Shown in pieces: positions 39,671 to 46,490 of a stretch of DNA of 64,000 bases. The DNA comes from CAVXSP01 sp963764505. Its GTDB lineage: Bacteria > Acidobacteriota > Vicinamibacteria > Vicinamibacterales > SCN-69-37. Location: contig CAVXSP010000001.1 in assembly GCA_963764505.1 (NCBI GenBank), forward strand, positions 1,054,001 to 1,118,000, written 5' to 3'. A program made the position numbers and the translations under genes. Within the stretch, counting starts at the first letter, position 1. Every line of letters starts with the position of its first letter. Below the pieces are notes generated by a model. The model did not search any database, was not told where the DNA came from, and saw nothing but the letters and a program-made list of their open reading frames with translations.

Positions 39671-40687
39671 GTGCCCATTCCGTCTGCGACGGAATTCGTC
39701 GAGAAGCTCCGTCCGGCCGGCGGGCGCCGCTCCAGCAAGCGCGAATCGATCGTCAACACGTTCCTGAGGCAGGAGGGCCACATCGGCGCGGACGCGCTGG
39801 TGGATCTGGTCCGTCGGGAGGACGCGCGCATCAGTCGCGCCACGATCTACCGGACGCTCCAGTGGATGGTGGACGCGGGCATCGCGCGCCGGGTGGACTT
39901 CGGCGACGGGCGGTTCCGCTTCGAGCACGCCTACCGGCACCCGAGACACTTCCACTTCATCTGCCGGATCTGCCAGCGGTCGATCGAGTTCCTCAGCTCG
40001 GACATCGAAGCGTCGATCGAGGAGATCGCGGCCGCCCGACTGTTCGCACCGCAGCAGATCGTGATCCAGGTGTACGGCACGTGTGAACGGTGCCGGGCCG
40101 GCATGCCGGCCGGCCCCGAGCGCCCGGAGGTGCCGACCGAGGCGGTGTTCGCGCGCGACGCCCTGCGCATCGCCATCGCGACGGAGAGGAGCGGCCGCGA
40201 GTTCTACGGGCGCGCCGCCAGGCTCACCCGGGACGCGCGCGGACGCCGCGTGTTCCAGAAGCTTGCGGGCGAGGAGGACGATCATCTCGAACGCCTGGAG
40301 GGACGCTACCGGGCGCTGCTCGCGCGCTACCCGGAGCTCGAGGCCCAGCCGCCGTTCCTCTTCTTCAAGGGAGCGGCCAACGGGCTGTTCGCGGCCGGTG
40401 CGGAGGAGCTCGAGGCCGGCATCGACGACCGGCGCGCGCTCCTCATCGGAATCCGGTGCGAGCGAGGCTCGTACCGGTTCTTCAAGCGGTACGGCGAGCG
40501 ATTCGAGGAGTCCGAAGGCAAGCGCGTCTTTCTCGAATTCGCGGACGAGGAACGCGAGCATCTCGAGCTCCTCACCCGCGAGCACCGCGCTCTGCTGCGC
40601 CGTCAGCGCCGAGGGTCGCGCGCCGGGCGCGCCCCCGTACCCGGTCGCCGCGCGCCGCGCGCCGCCCGACGGACGCGGCCCGCGTGA
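39671..40687 (+). CDS. Fur-family regulator fused to a C-terminal ferritin-like (rubrerythrin-type) domain
   Basis: 338 aa from GTG 39671. Residues about 15-145 are a complete Fur/PerR repressor: winged helix with RISRATIYRTLQWMVDAGIA, the HPRHFHFICRIC metal region, and structural zinc pairs Cys98/Cys101 and Cys138/Cys141. Residues about 158-310 are a four-helix ferritin-like domain with a full diiron set: Glu172, Glu202/His205 (ExxH), Glu264, Glu294/His297 (ExxH). The tail is Arg/Ala/Pro-rich. The fusion suggests a regulator that senses iron, peroxide or O2 at a diiron site, or an oxidant scavenger that controls its own expression. Its stop overlaps the next start (GTGA). Confidence 0.9.
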   Translation: MPIPSATEFVEKLRPAGGRRSSKRESIVNTFLRQEGHIGADALVDLVRREDARISRATIYRTLQWMVDAGIARRVDFGDGRFRFEHAYRHPRHFHFICRICQRSIEFLSSDIEASIEEIAAARLFAPQQIVIQVYGTCERCRAGMPAGPERPEVPTEAVFARDALRIAIATERSGREFYGRAARLTRDARGRRVFQKLAGEEDDHLERLEGRYRALLARYPELEAQPPFLFFKGAANGLFAAGAEELEAGIDDRRALLIGIRCERGSYRFFKRYGERFEESEGKRVFLEFADEEREHLELLTREHRALLRRQRRGSRAGRAPVPGRRAPRAARRTRPA

Positions 40688-41565
40688 TCGATCTCCATCT
40701 GCACACGACGGCATCGGACGGGCGCTCGTCGCCGCCGTTGCTGGCGGCGGAGTGCGCCGCGGCCGGCATCACGACGATGGCCGTGACCGATCACGACACG
40801 CTGGCGGCGCTGGCCGAGGCGACCGCGGCCGCGCGCGCCCGCGGGCTCGAGTGCGTGCCGGGGATCGAGATCACGGCCGTGCACGAGGCGCGCGACGTGC
40901 ACATGCTGGCGTACTTCATCCGCACCGACGGCCAGGAGCTCGCGACGTTCCTCGAGCGTCAGCGCGCGGACCGGCGGAGGCGCCTCTTCGACATGATGGA
41001 CCTGCTCGAGCGCAACGGCGCGCCGGTGGATCGCGAACAGGTCCGCGAGCGCGTCACGCAGAGCGGCCAATCTCCCGGCCGGCCAGTGCTGGCCGAGGCG
41101 CTCGTCCGCACGGGACACGTCCAGTCGATTGCGGAGGCGTTCGAGCGATACCTCGGGGAGGGGCGGCCGGCCTTCGTCGCGCGACAGGGCGCCTCGCCGC
41201 GCGAGGTCATCGAGCTCGTCGCCCGCGCCGGCGGGCTCTCGTCGCTGGCGCATCCAGGCAAGCTGCACGACGACACCCTCATCCCGCCGCTGGTCGACGC
41301 AGGACTGCCCGCGATTGAAGTCCATCATCCCGACCACGATTCGGCCGACACCGATCGGTACCGGCGGATCGCGTCGCAATATGGGCTGCTCGTCACGGGC
41401 GGCTCCGACTACCATGGCCCGGGCACGGGCAGGGCGTGGGCGCTCGGGTCGGTCACGCTGCCGTTCGCGGAGTTCGAGCGCCTGGCGACGCGCGCCGGGT
41501 GGCCCGGCGGCGGTCGCCGTCCGGCCCCTCCTCCCGCGCCAGACTCGTCCGCCTCCGGCGGCTGA
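40684..41565 (+). CDS. PHP-domain phosphoesterase (RNase AM / YciV type)
   Basis: 293 aa from GTG 40684, overlapping the previous stop by 4 bases. Metal-binding PHP motifs: DLHLHTTASDG, AVTDHDT, PGIEITAVH, SLAHPGK, and the closing TGGSDYHGP. The family removes 3' phosphates from pAp-type nucleotides or trims RNA 5' ends with a trinuclear metal site. The C-terminus has a short Pro-rich tail. Coupling to the Fur-ferritin gene is by overlap only; a shared function is unproven. Confidence 0.9.
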   Translation: MIDLHLHTTASDGRSSPPLLAAECAAAGITTMAVTDHDTLAALAEATAAARARGLECVPGIEITAVHEARDVHMLAYFIRTDGQELATFLERQRADRRRRLFDMMDLLERNGAPVDREQVRERVTQSGQSPGRPVLAEALVRTGHVQSIAEAFERYLGEGRPAFVARQGASPREVIELVARAGGLSSLAHPGKLHDDTLIPPLVDAGLPAIEVHHPDHDSADTDRYRRIASQYGLLVTGGSDYHGPGTGRAWALGSVTLPFAEFERLATRAGWPGGGRRPAPPPAPDSSASGG

Positions 41566-41576
41566 GGAGCGGACGC

Positions 41577-42281
41577 GTGGCCGCCCCTCTCATCGAGTTC
41601 GCCGAGGTCGTCAAGCAGCTTCCAGGCAGGGAGCCGCTCCGAATCTCGGCGCTGGCGGTGAACGAGGGCGAGGGATTCGTGCTCGCCGGCCTCGACGCCG
41701 TGGCCGCCGAGCTGTTCGTGCACCTGGTCACGGGCGCCTCGGTCCCCGACGCTGGCGACGTGCGGATCGCCGGACGCAGCACCCGCGAGATCGCGACCGA
41801 CACCGAATGGCTGGCCTCCCTGGATCGATTCGGCATCGTCACGGAACGTGCCGTGCTGCTCGAGAGCATGCCGCTCGCGGCGAACCTGGCGCTCCCGTTC
41901 ACCCTCGCCATCGACCCGCTGGCCGACGACGTGCGCGTGCGGGTCGCCGGACTGGCCGACGAGGTGGGACTCCGCGTGGACCGGCTGGATTCGCCCGCTC
42001 AGGGCCTGTCGCCGGAGGAGCGGATCCGCGCGCATCTTGCCCGCGCGCTCGCGCCGGGTCCGCGTGTCCTGATCCTGGAGCACCCGACGGCCCGGCTGGA
42101 AGCCGGCGCCGCCGGCGCGATCGGCGCGGCCGTGAAGTCCGTGGCGACCCGGCGGGGTCTCGGGTGGGTGGCGCTGACCGAGGACGATCCCTTCGCGCGC
42201 GCCTCCGGGGGACGCCGGCTGCGGCTCGAGCCGACGGGCCGCCTGCGTCCCAATCGTCGATGGCGCTGGCCGTTGTCGTAG
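41577..42281 (+). CDS. degenerate ABC-transporter-type ATPase lacking Walker A
   Basis: 234 aa from GTG 41577 with GAGGAG 8 bases upstream. The overall layout is that of a MlaF/FtsE-sized ABC ATPase: IEFAEVVKQL start, signature region QGLSPEERIRAHLARALA and Walker B RVLILEHPTARLE. But the Walker A position reads AGLDAVAAE (residues 37-45) with no GxGK[ST], and LSGGQ is LSPEE. Walker B also ends in Glu-His instead of Asp-Glu. It therefore probably cannot bind or hydrolyse ATP in the usual way and may be a structural partner. No MlaE/MlaD or permease lies beside it. Confidence 0.75.
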   Translation: MAAPLIEFAEVVKQLPGREPLRISALAVNEGEGFVLAGLDAVAAELFVHLVTGASVPDAGDVRIAGRSTREIATDTEWLASLDRFGIVTERAVLLESMPLAANLALPFTLAIDPLADDVRVRVAGLADEVGLRVDRLDSPAQGLSPEERIRAHLARALAPGPRVLILEHPTARLEAGAAGAIGAAVKSVATRRGLGWVALTEDDPFARASGGRRLRLEPTGRLRPNRRWRWPLS

Positions 42282-42284
42282 AAT
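42279..42284 (+). promoter_or_regulatory. TAGAAT -10 box, leaderless start of the DUF4399 gene
   Basis: TAGAAT ends 7 bases before ATG 42292. It overlaps the stop codon of the preceding gene. Confidence 0.5.
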
Positions 42285-42291
42285 CTCCGCC

Positions 42292-42729
42292 ATGACGACA
42301 TTCAAACTACGCATGGCCGCTCTGGGGATCGCAGTGTTCTGCTTCGTCGGATTCGTCACGGCGCAGGTGACCAAGACCAAATCCGCGGAAGGCGCGAAGG
42401 TCTACATCATCTCGCCGAAGAACGGCGAGACGGTTGGTTCCCCCTTCACCGTGCAGTTCGGGTTGAAGGGGATGGGCATCGCGCCGGCCGGGGTCAACGC
42501 CCCCAACACCGGGCATCATCATCTGCTGATCGATGTCGCGCAGATGCCCGACATGAACGCGCCACTCCCGAACAACGAGCACATCCGCCACTTCGGCGGG
42601 GGGCAGACCGAGACGGAGCTGACGCTTCCGCCGGGACAGCACACGCTTCAGCTCGTCCTCGGCGACTACGTGCACGTGCCGCACGACAAGCCGCTGGTCT
42701 CCGACAAGATCACCATCACGGTGAAGTGA
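42292..42729 (+). CDS. exported DUF4399-family protein
   Basis: 145 aa. Signal peptide MTTFKLRMAALGIAVFCF...VTAQ, then a beta-sandwich domain with VYIISPKNGETVGSPFTVQFG, GVNAPNTGHHHLLID, and GQHTLQLVLGDYVHVPH. The conserved GHHHLLID histidines suggest metal binding, though this is inference. Function of the family is unknown; the location is periplasmic. Confidence 0.85.
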   Translation: MTTFKLRMAALGIAVFCFVGFVTAQVTKTKSAEGAKVYIISPKNGETVGSPFTVQFGLKGMGIAPAGVNAPNTGHHHLLIDVAQMPDMNAPLPNNEHIRHFGGGQTETELTLPPGQHTLQLVLGDYVHVPHDKPLVSDKITITVK

Positions 42730-42759
42730 GGGCGCTGAGGTTCTGAGAACGCGTCGGAC

Positions 42760-43512
42760 GTGAAGCTCCTCGTTCTGTTCGACATCGACGGCACGCTCGT
42801 GCTGACCGGCCGGGCGGGCGTCCGCGGGATGAACCGGGCGTTCGGACGTCTGCACGGTCGCGACCGCGCGCTCGACGGCGTGCCGATCGCCGGACGGACG
42901 GATCGGGCCATCGTCGTCGACGCGATGCGCGGGATTGGCGTCGAGCCCAGCGCTCCGGCCCTCGAGGCGCTGCGCGAGACCTACATCGAGTGCCTGCGGG
43001 CCGAAATCCTGCTGCCGTTCGAAGGGCATCCCAGCCTCGTGCTGCCCGGCGTCGAGCGGCTGCTCGACGCGCTCGCGGGGGAGCAGGGCGTCGTGACGGG
43101 GCTGCTGACCGGAAACTTCCGGCAAGGGGCGGCCGTCAAGCTCGCCCACTTCGGGTTGTGGGGCCGGTTTCCGTTCGGGGCGTTCGGCGACGACCACACG
43201 GACCGGCGCGCGCTCGTGCCGGTGGCGCGCGACTGCGCCGCCGGCTTCTTCCCGGCGCCACTAGGGCCCGACCAGATCGTCATCGTGGGCGACACGCCGC
43301 ACGACATCGACTGCGCCAAAGCGCACGGCGCCCGCGCGCTCGGTGTGGCCACCGGCCCGTTCGGGCGGGAGACGCTTGCGGACGCCGGAGCGGATCTGGC
43401 GCTCGAGACGCTCGAACCGGTCAATCGGATCGTCGAGTGGCTCGTGGGTGGCGGAAGCCAGTGGGAGTCGAACCCACCCTTCCCGCGCAAGGTGGGAAGC
43501 GACCGGTTTTGA
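42760..43512 (+). CDS. HAD-superfamily phosphatase (phosphoglycolate-phosphatase-like)
   Basis: 250 aa from GTG 42760. HAD motifs: LVLFDIDGTLVLTG (nucleophile DID), TGLLTGN (motif II) and IVIVGDTPHDIDCAKAHGA (motif IV), with a C1 cap of about 60 residues containing GRTDRAIV. Related proteins act on phosphoglycolate or similar compounds. The last 21 residues (SQWESNPPFPRKV...) are encoded antisense to tRNA-Sec, so the real C-terminal sequence is an accident of that tRNA and the fold ends near VEWLVGG. Confidence 0.85.
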   Translation: MKLLVLFDIDGTLVLTGRAGVRGMNRAFGRLHGRDRALDGVPIAGRTDRAIVVDAMRGIGVEPSAPALEALRETYIECLRAEILLPFEGHPSLVLPGVERLLDALAGEQGVVTGLLTGNFRQGAAVKLAHFGLWGRFPFGAFGDDHTDRRALVPVARDCAAGFFPAPLGPDQIVIVGDTPHDIDCAKAHGARALGVATGPFGRETLADAGADLALETLEPVNRIVEWLVGGGSQWESNPPFPRKVGSDRF

Positions 43513-43546
43513 AGACCGGGAAGGCCACCGGGCCCCGTCGGCTTCC
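43449..43546 (-). tRNA. selC: tRNA-Sec (anticodon UCA)
   Basis: 98 bases including an encoded CCA. The acceptor GGAAGCCG pairs with TGGCTTCC, giving the 8-bp stem typical of bacterial tRNA-Sec, with a G-U at the eighth pair. The anticodon stem-loop is CCGGT-CTTCAAA-ACCGG, with TCA in the loop. There is a long variable arm (CTTCCCACC...GGGAAG) and a T arm GTGGG-TTCGACT-CCCAC. It implies that the genome decodes UGA as selenocysteine; selA, selB and selD are not in the window. It overlaps the 3' end of the convergent HAD gene by 64 bases. Confidence 0.93.
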
Positions 43547-43601
43547 TCAGCGGCGAATGAACGGAGTGGCCGTCGAGGCGTTCACGTGGCGGAGGCGGAC
43601 G

Positions 43602-43631
43602 GCCCGGCGCTCGTGTGTGTTGGCGCCGGGC
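43602..43631 (-). terminator. hairpin after the cold-shock gene
   Basis: GCCCGGCGC (43602-43610) pairs with GCGCCGGGC (43623-43631) directly after the csp stop. There is no T-run, so it may be a processing or pausing structure, leaving csp and selC co-transcribed. Confidence 0.4.
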
Positions 43632-43632
43632 G

Positions 43633-43836
43633 CTACTCGAGCAGGCGCACTTCTGCGGCGCGCGGGCCTTTCGGCGATTCCTCCGTGGTGAACTCCACGC
43701 GCTGCCCCTCCCGAAGGAGCTCGAAGACCGCGCCGCGCACCGAGGAGCGGTGGAAGAAGTGCTCCACGCCGCTCTCGTCGCGGATGAAACCGAACCCTTT
43801 GTCAATCAACAGTCGTGCAATCGTGCCACTGGGCAT
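43633..43836 (-). CDS. cold-shock domain protein
   Basis: 67 aa. One CSD fold with RNP1 GFGFIRDES and RNP2 EHFFHRSSV, then GQRVEFTTEESPKGPRAAEVRLL. CSPs bind single-stranded RNA/DNA and melt mRNA structure. ATG 43836 with AAGGA 7 bases upstream. It lies between selC and a divergent tRNA-Ala. Confidence 0.93.
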   Translation of the reverse strand: MPSGTIARLLIDKGFGFIRDESGVEHFFHRSSVRGAVFELLREGQRVEFTTEESPKGPRAAEVRLLE

Positions 43837-43945
43837 GATTGATCCTTCCCGCGAGACCCATCGTCTCGAATGTGTTGCGTAGATTGACTTTCGAGGCCAG
43901 TCTAGGCATTTAGGTTCGGCCAAGTCAAGAATCGCGCCCATCCCG

Positions 43946-43951
43946 TATAAT
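43946..43951 (+). promoter_or_regulatory. TATAAT -10 box of tRNA-Ala
   Basis: A perfect TATAAT with the mature tRNA 5' end 13 bases further on. No strong -35 is seen at the expected place. Confidence 0.55.
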
Positions 43952-43964
43952 TGAGGGCTCGAGT

Positions 43965-44040
43965 GGGCCAGTAGCGCAGTTGGGAGCGCGCATGAATGGC
44001 ATTCATGAGGTCACGGGTTCGACTCCCGTCTGGTCCACCA
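43965..44040 (+). tRNA. tRNA-Ala (anticodon GGC)
   Basis: 76 bases including an encoded CCA. Acceptor GGGCCAG/CTGGTCC contains the G3-U70 pair that identifies alanine tRNAs. The anticodon stem CATGA/TCATG encloses ATGGCAT with GGC in the centre; the T loop is TTCGACT. Confidence 0.96.
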
Positions 44041-44131
44041 ATTTTCTCCTTCTCCGAGAAGCAGTTAGCGTTCTCACCTCCCGCCGTCTCTCTCTCCTCG
44101 GCAGTAGCCGTTCGGTCCGGCGACGGTCGAC

Positions 44132-46030
44132 CTACTGACCATCGCCGACGCCGGTCGCGGGCACGGGACTGACGCGCACCAGGACCCCCAGGGCCCGCCC
44201 GTCACCGGAGGGCGGATTCACGAGGTGCGGAACGAAGCTGCGCGACGGCCGGATCTGCAGGAGCGCGCCGACGCTGCCCCCGACCTGCGCCACGGTGCGC
44301 GCCGGCAACTGCAGCTCGTAGCGAACGTCGCGGTCGAGTTGGAGCGTCCGGCTGCCTCCTCCCGCGCTGATGCGCACGGTGTTGGCAATTGGCGTCGTCA
44401 GGGTGACGTGCAGCCGATCGAATGCCACCCCGGTCCGGACGATCACGTCAGCGCGGCCGCCGCCGCGCACCCAGAAGGCGTCTCCCTCGGGCGGATAGGC
44501 CTGGTCGTCGAGCAGATAGAGCAGCATCTGCTGGCCGTTGGCCGAATACGGCACGCGCGCTCGGTCCTTCGCCAGCCCGATCGGCAGGTCGTTGATCATG
44601 GTCAGCTCGACCGGCAGAGCGCGCAGGAGCCCCTCCTGGGAATAGGTGTAGGTGAACCGGGCGGCCGCGAGCGGGCTGGTGAGCATCTGACCGATGAAGA
44701 GCACGCCGCCAAGCCACGCCAGGAGACCGGCGCGACGGGAGACCGCCCTGCCGGAGAGGAAGAACAGCGTGCAGTACACCGGCAGGAAGTACCGGTTGCC
44801 GGGAGGACCGCCACCACCGGACCACGACGTCGGCACGAGCAGGAGGAGGGCGAGCGCGGATCCCGCGACCCCCGCGAGAATCATCCATCGAGCCGGGGCG
44901 TGCTCCTGCCGGCGCCGGAGGAACACCGCGATCACCACGACGCCGGGAAAGAAATACGGCACGAACCCGAAGTCCCGGCCCACGAGAAAATAGATGCTGT
45001 TGGCCCCGAGCATCGGCAGGAACCCGCTGGCGAAGGGGCTGTCCACGTCGTTCGTGGTCATGCGAAGTCCGCGCGTGGCGAACGTCCCGTCGGGCGCATC
45101 GAAAGGAAACTGGCCGTAGAAGGTCTTGCGATCGCCGCCCTGGTAGTTCGCTTCGCCGGTCACCAGCGCATTCAGGCCGAACATGCCCGCTGCGACCGAC
45201 GCCGAGAGCGCACCGATCACGAATGCCTCCAGCACCCGGCGCTTGAACAGCGCCCACGCGAACAGCGGGCCCACGAGGAGCGCGTACGGCGGCTTGGAAT
45301 ACGTGAGGAGGCCGAGCAGAACCAGGGCCGCCCCGAGCCGCCAGCGCCGGCCGCGCGCGCCGACGGCATCGTTCCACACCGCGGACGTCCACAACCGATA
45401 CGCGAAGAATGCGCACGCGCAGTTGAGGATTTCCGGCGTCAGCCATGCGGCGTAGATCAGCACGACCGACGCGCCGAAGAACGCCGAAGCGAAGAGCACG
45501 GCCGCGCCGGGCTCGGAGGCCGGACGCAACGCCCGGACGCCGCTCCAGATCATCGCCGCCAGCAGACAGACGTTCATCAGCGCCAGCCCGTTCAGGCCGG
45601 CCAGCCAGACGAAGGGCACGGCTGCGATCGCATAGAGGAGCGGTTTTCCGAAGAACAGGCGATCGGTCGCCGGCCGCCGCACCACGGAGATGAATGGCCA
45701 GTGGCTCGAGGCGCGGAGCGCCGGCCGCGATCCGCGCTTGAGGAAGATGCCCTGCGGCCCCGTCCCATAGATCTCCCAGAAGCGGGTCAGGTCGGCGCGC
45801 TCGTACGTGAGGTTGCCGTCCTTCGCAAGGCTCAACGCCATGGCGACGTACGTGGACTCGTCGCTCTTCGGACTGTACGCGTCGCGAGGCAGGTCGATCG
45901 CCAGCGCGGCGGTGCCGGCGAGGACGAGGAAGATCAGCGGAAGGGCGGCCCCGCGAAAATGGAATGGCCTGTCGCGCCCCGGTTCACGCGGTTCGACCAG
46001 TGGCGTGGAGCGCATGGGCCCTGCGAACAC
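44132..46030 (-). CDS. polytopic membrane glycosyltransferase-like protein (GT-C/ArnT-like)
   Basis: 632 aa. The first helix (PLIFLVLAGTAALAI) is followed by the motif DAYSPKSDESTYVAMALSL, with acidic residues in the first periplasmic loop as in GT-C enzymes that use polyprenyl-phosphate sugars. About ten more helices follow, then a C-terminal beta-rich periplasmic domain (PEGDAFWVRGGGRADVIVRT onward). The GTG at 46030 is chosen because TATTAT ends 6 bases before it; ATG 46015 is the alternative. The acceptor and sugar are unknown, and a lipid-A or protein glycosylation role is only a guess. Confidence 0.75.
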   Translation of the reverse strand: MFAGPMRSTPLVEPREPGRDRPFHFRGAALPLIFLVLAGTAALAIDLPRDAYSPKSDESTYVAMALSLAKDGNLTYERADLTRFWEIYGTGPQGIFLKRGSRPALRASSHWPFISVVRRPATDRLFFGKPLLYAIAAVPFVWLAGLNGLALMNVCLLAAMIWSGVRALRPASEPGAAVLFASAFFGASVVLIYAAWLTPEILNCACAFFAYRLWTSAVWNDAVGARGRRWRLGAALVLLGLLTYSKPPYALLVGPLFAWALFKRRVLEAFVIGALSASVAAGMFGLNALVTGEANYQGGDRKTFYGQFPFDAPDGTFATRGLRMTTNDVDSPFASGFLPMLGANSIYFLVGRDFGFVPYFFPGVVVIAVFLRRRQEHAPARWMILAGVAGSALALLLLVPTSWSGGGGPPGNRYFLPVYCTLFFLSGRAVSRRAGLLAWLGGVLFIGQMLTSPLAAARFTYTYSQEGLLRALPVELTMINDLPIGLAKDRARVPYSANGQQMLLYLLDDQAYPPEGDAFWVRGGGRADVIVRTGVAFDRLHVTLTTPIANTVRISAGGGSRTLQLDRDVRYELQLPARTVAQVGGSVGALLQIRPSRSFVPHLVNPPSGDGRALGVLVRVSPVPATGVGDGQ

Positions 46031-46036
46031 GCCAGT

Positions 46037-46042
46037 ATAATA
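46037..46042 (-). promoter_or_regulatory. TATTAT -10 box, leaderless start of the membrane glycosyltransferase gene
   Basis: On the minus strand TATTAT ends 6 bases before GTG 46030. Confidence 0.5.
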
Positions 46043-46114
46043 CCTGCACGGTATCGGCCGTTCGCGAAGCGCTCAATCACGGCGCGCTCGCCGCTCGAAC
46101 ATCGCCGGCCAGGT

Positions 46115-46321
46115 TCAGTGCTGATTCGCGGCCGCGCGCGTCAGCCACCCGCTGAGTGATCGCGCCGCCTCGTCCGGCGTCGTGCCGTAGAACGGCATCA
46201 GCGCCGTGGTCGAGCCGGGATGCTGCGCGATCTGCGCGCGCCACCGGTCATCGCCGACCGGCAGCACTTCGATCACGTAGGATCGACCGTTGATCGTTTC
46301 TTGAAACCGGACGATGTCCAC
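46115..46321 (-). CDS. small hypothetical protein
   Basis: 68 aa from GTG 46321: MDIVRFQETINGRSYVIEVL, then VGDDRWRAQIAQHPGS, LMPFYGTTPDEAARSLSGWL and an Ala-rich end. The pattern is a plausible small alpha/beta fold with natural amino-acid balance and no low-complexity bias. No family is recognised. No Shine-Dalgarno is seen. It is divergent from addB. Confidence 0.6.
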   Translation of the reverse strand: MDIVRFQETINGRSYVIEVLPVGDDRWRAQIAQHPGSTTALMPFYGTTPDEAARSLSGWLTRAAANQH

Positions 46322-46465
46322 GAAGAGAGGGATTGTAACGATTGCACGACGACGCGCAAGCGAAGCCGGGTGCGAAGCTGCACCACGACTGTGCGACCCG
46401 CGCGTTTTGCGCCGCTCGTGGACGAAAAAATCCGGCGCGGATCGGGTCGTGCACAGTCCTTCCAC

Positions 46466-46490
46466 GCTTCTTCCACAGGTTTTCCACAGG
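46466..46490 (+). repeat. tandem TTCCACAGG repeats before addB
   Basis: TTCCACAGG occurs at 46471-46479 and again within TTTTCCACAGG (46480-46490), with a third partial copy TTCCACGC before them. TTTTCCACA fits the DnaA-box consensus TTWTNCACA. They end on the addB start codon, so they may be a binding site or a chance repeat. Confidence 0.35.

Noticed and set aside
46466..46490. Replication origin suggested by DnaA-box-like TTTTCCACA
   Set aside because: Only one good match, and none of dnaA, dnaN, gidA or rpmH is nearby. Kept only as a repeat.
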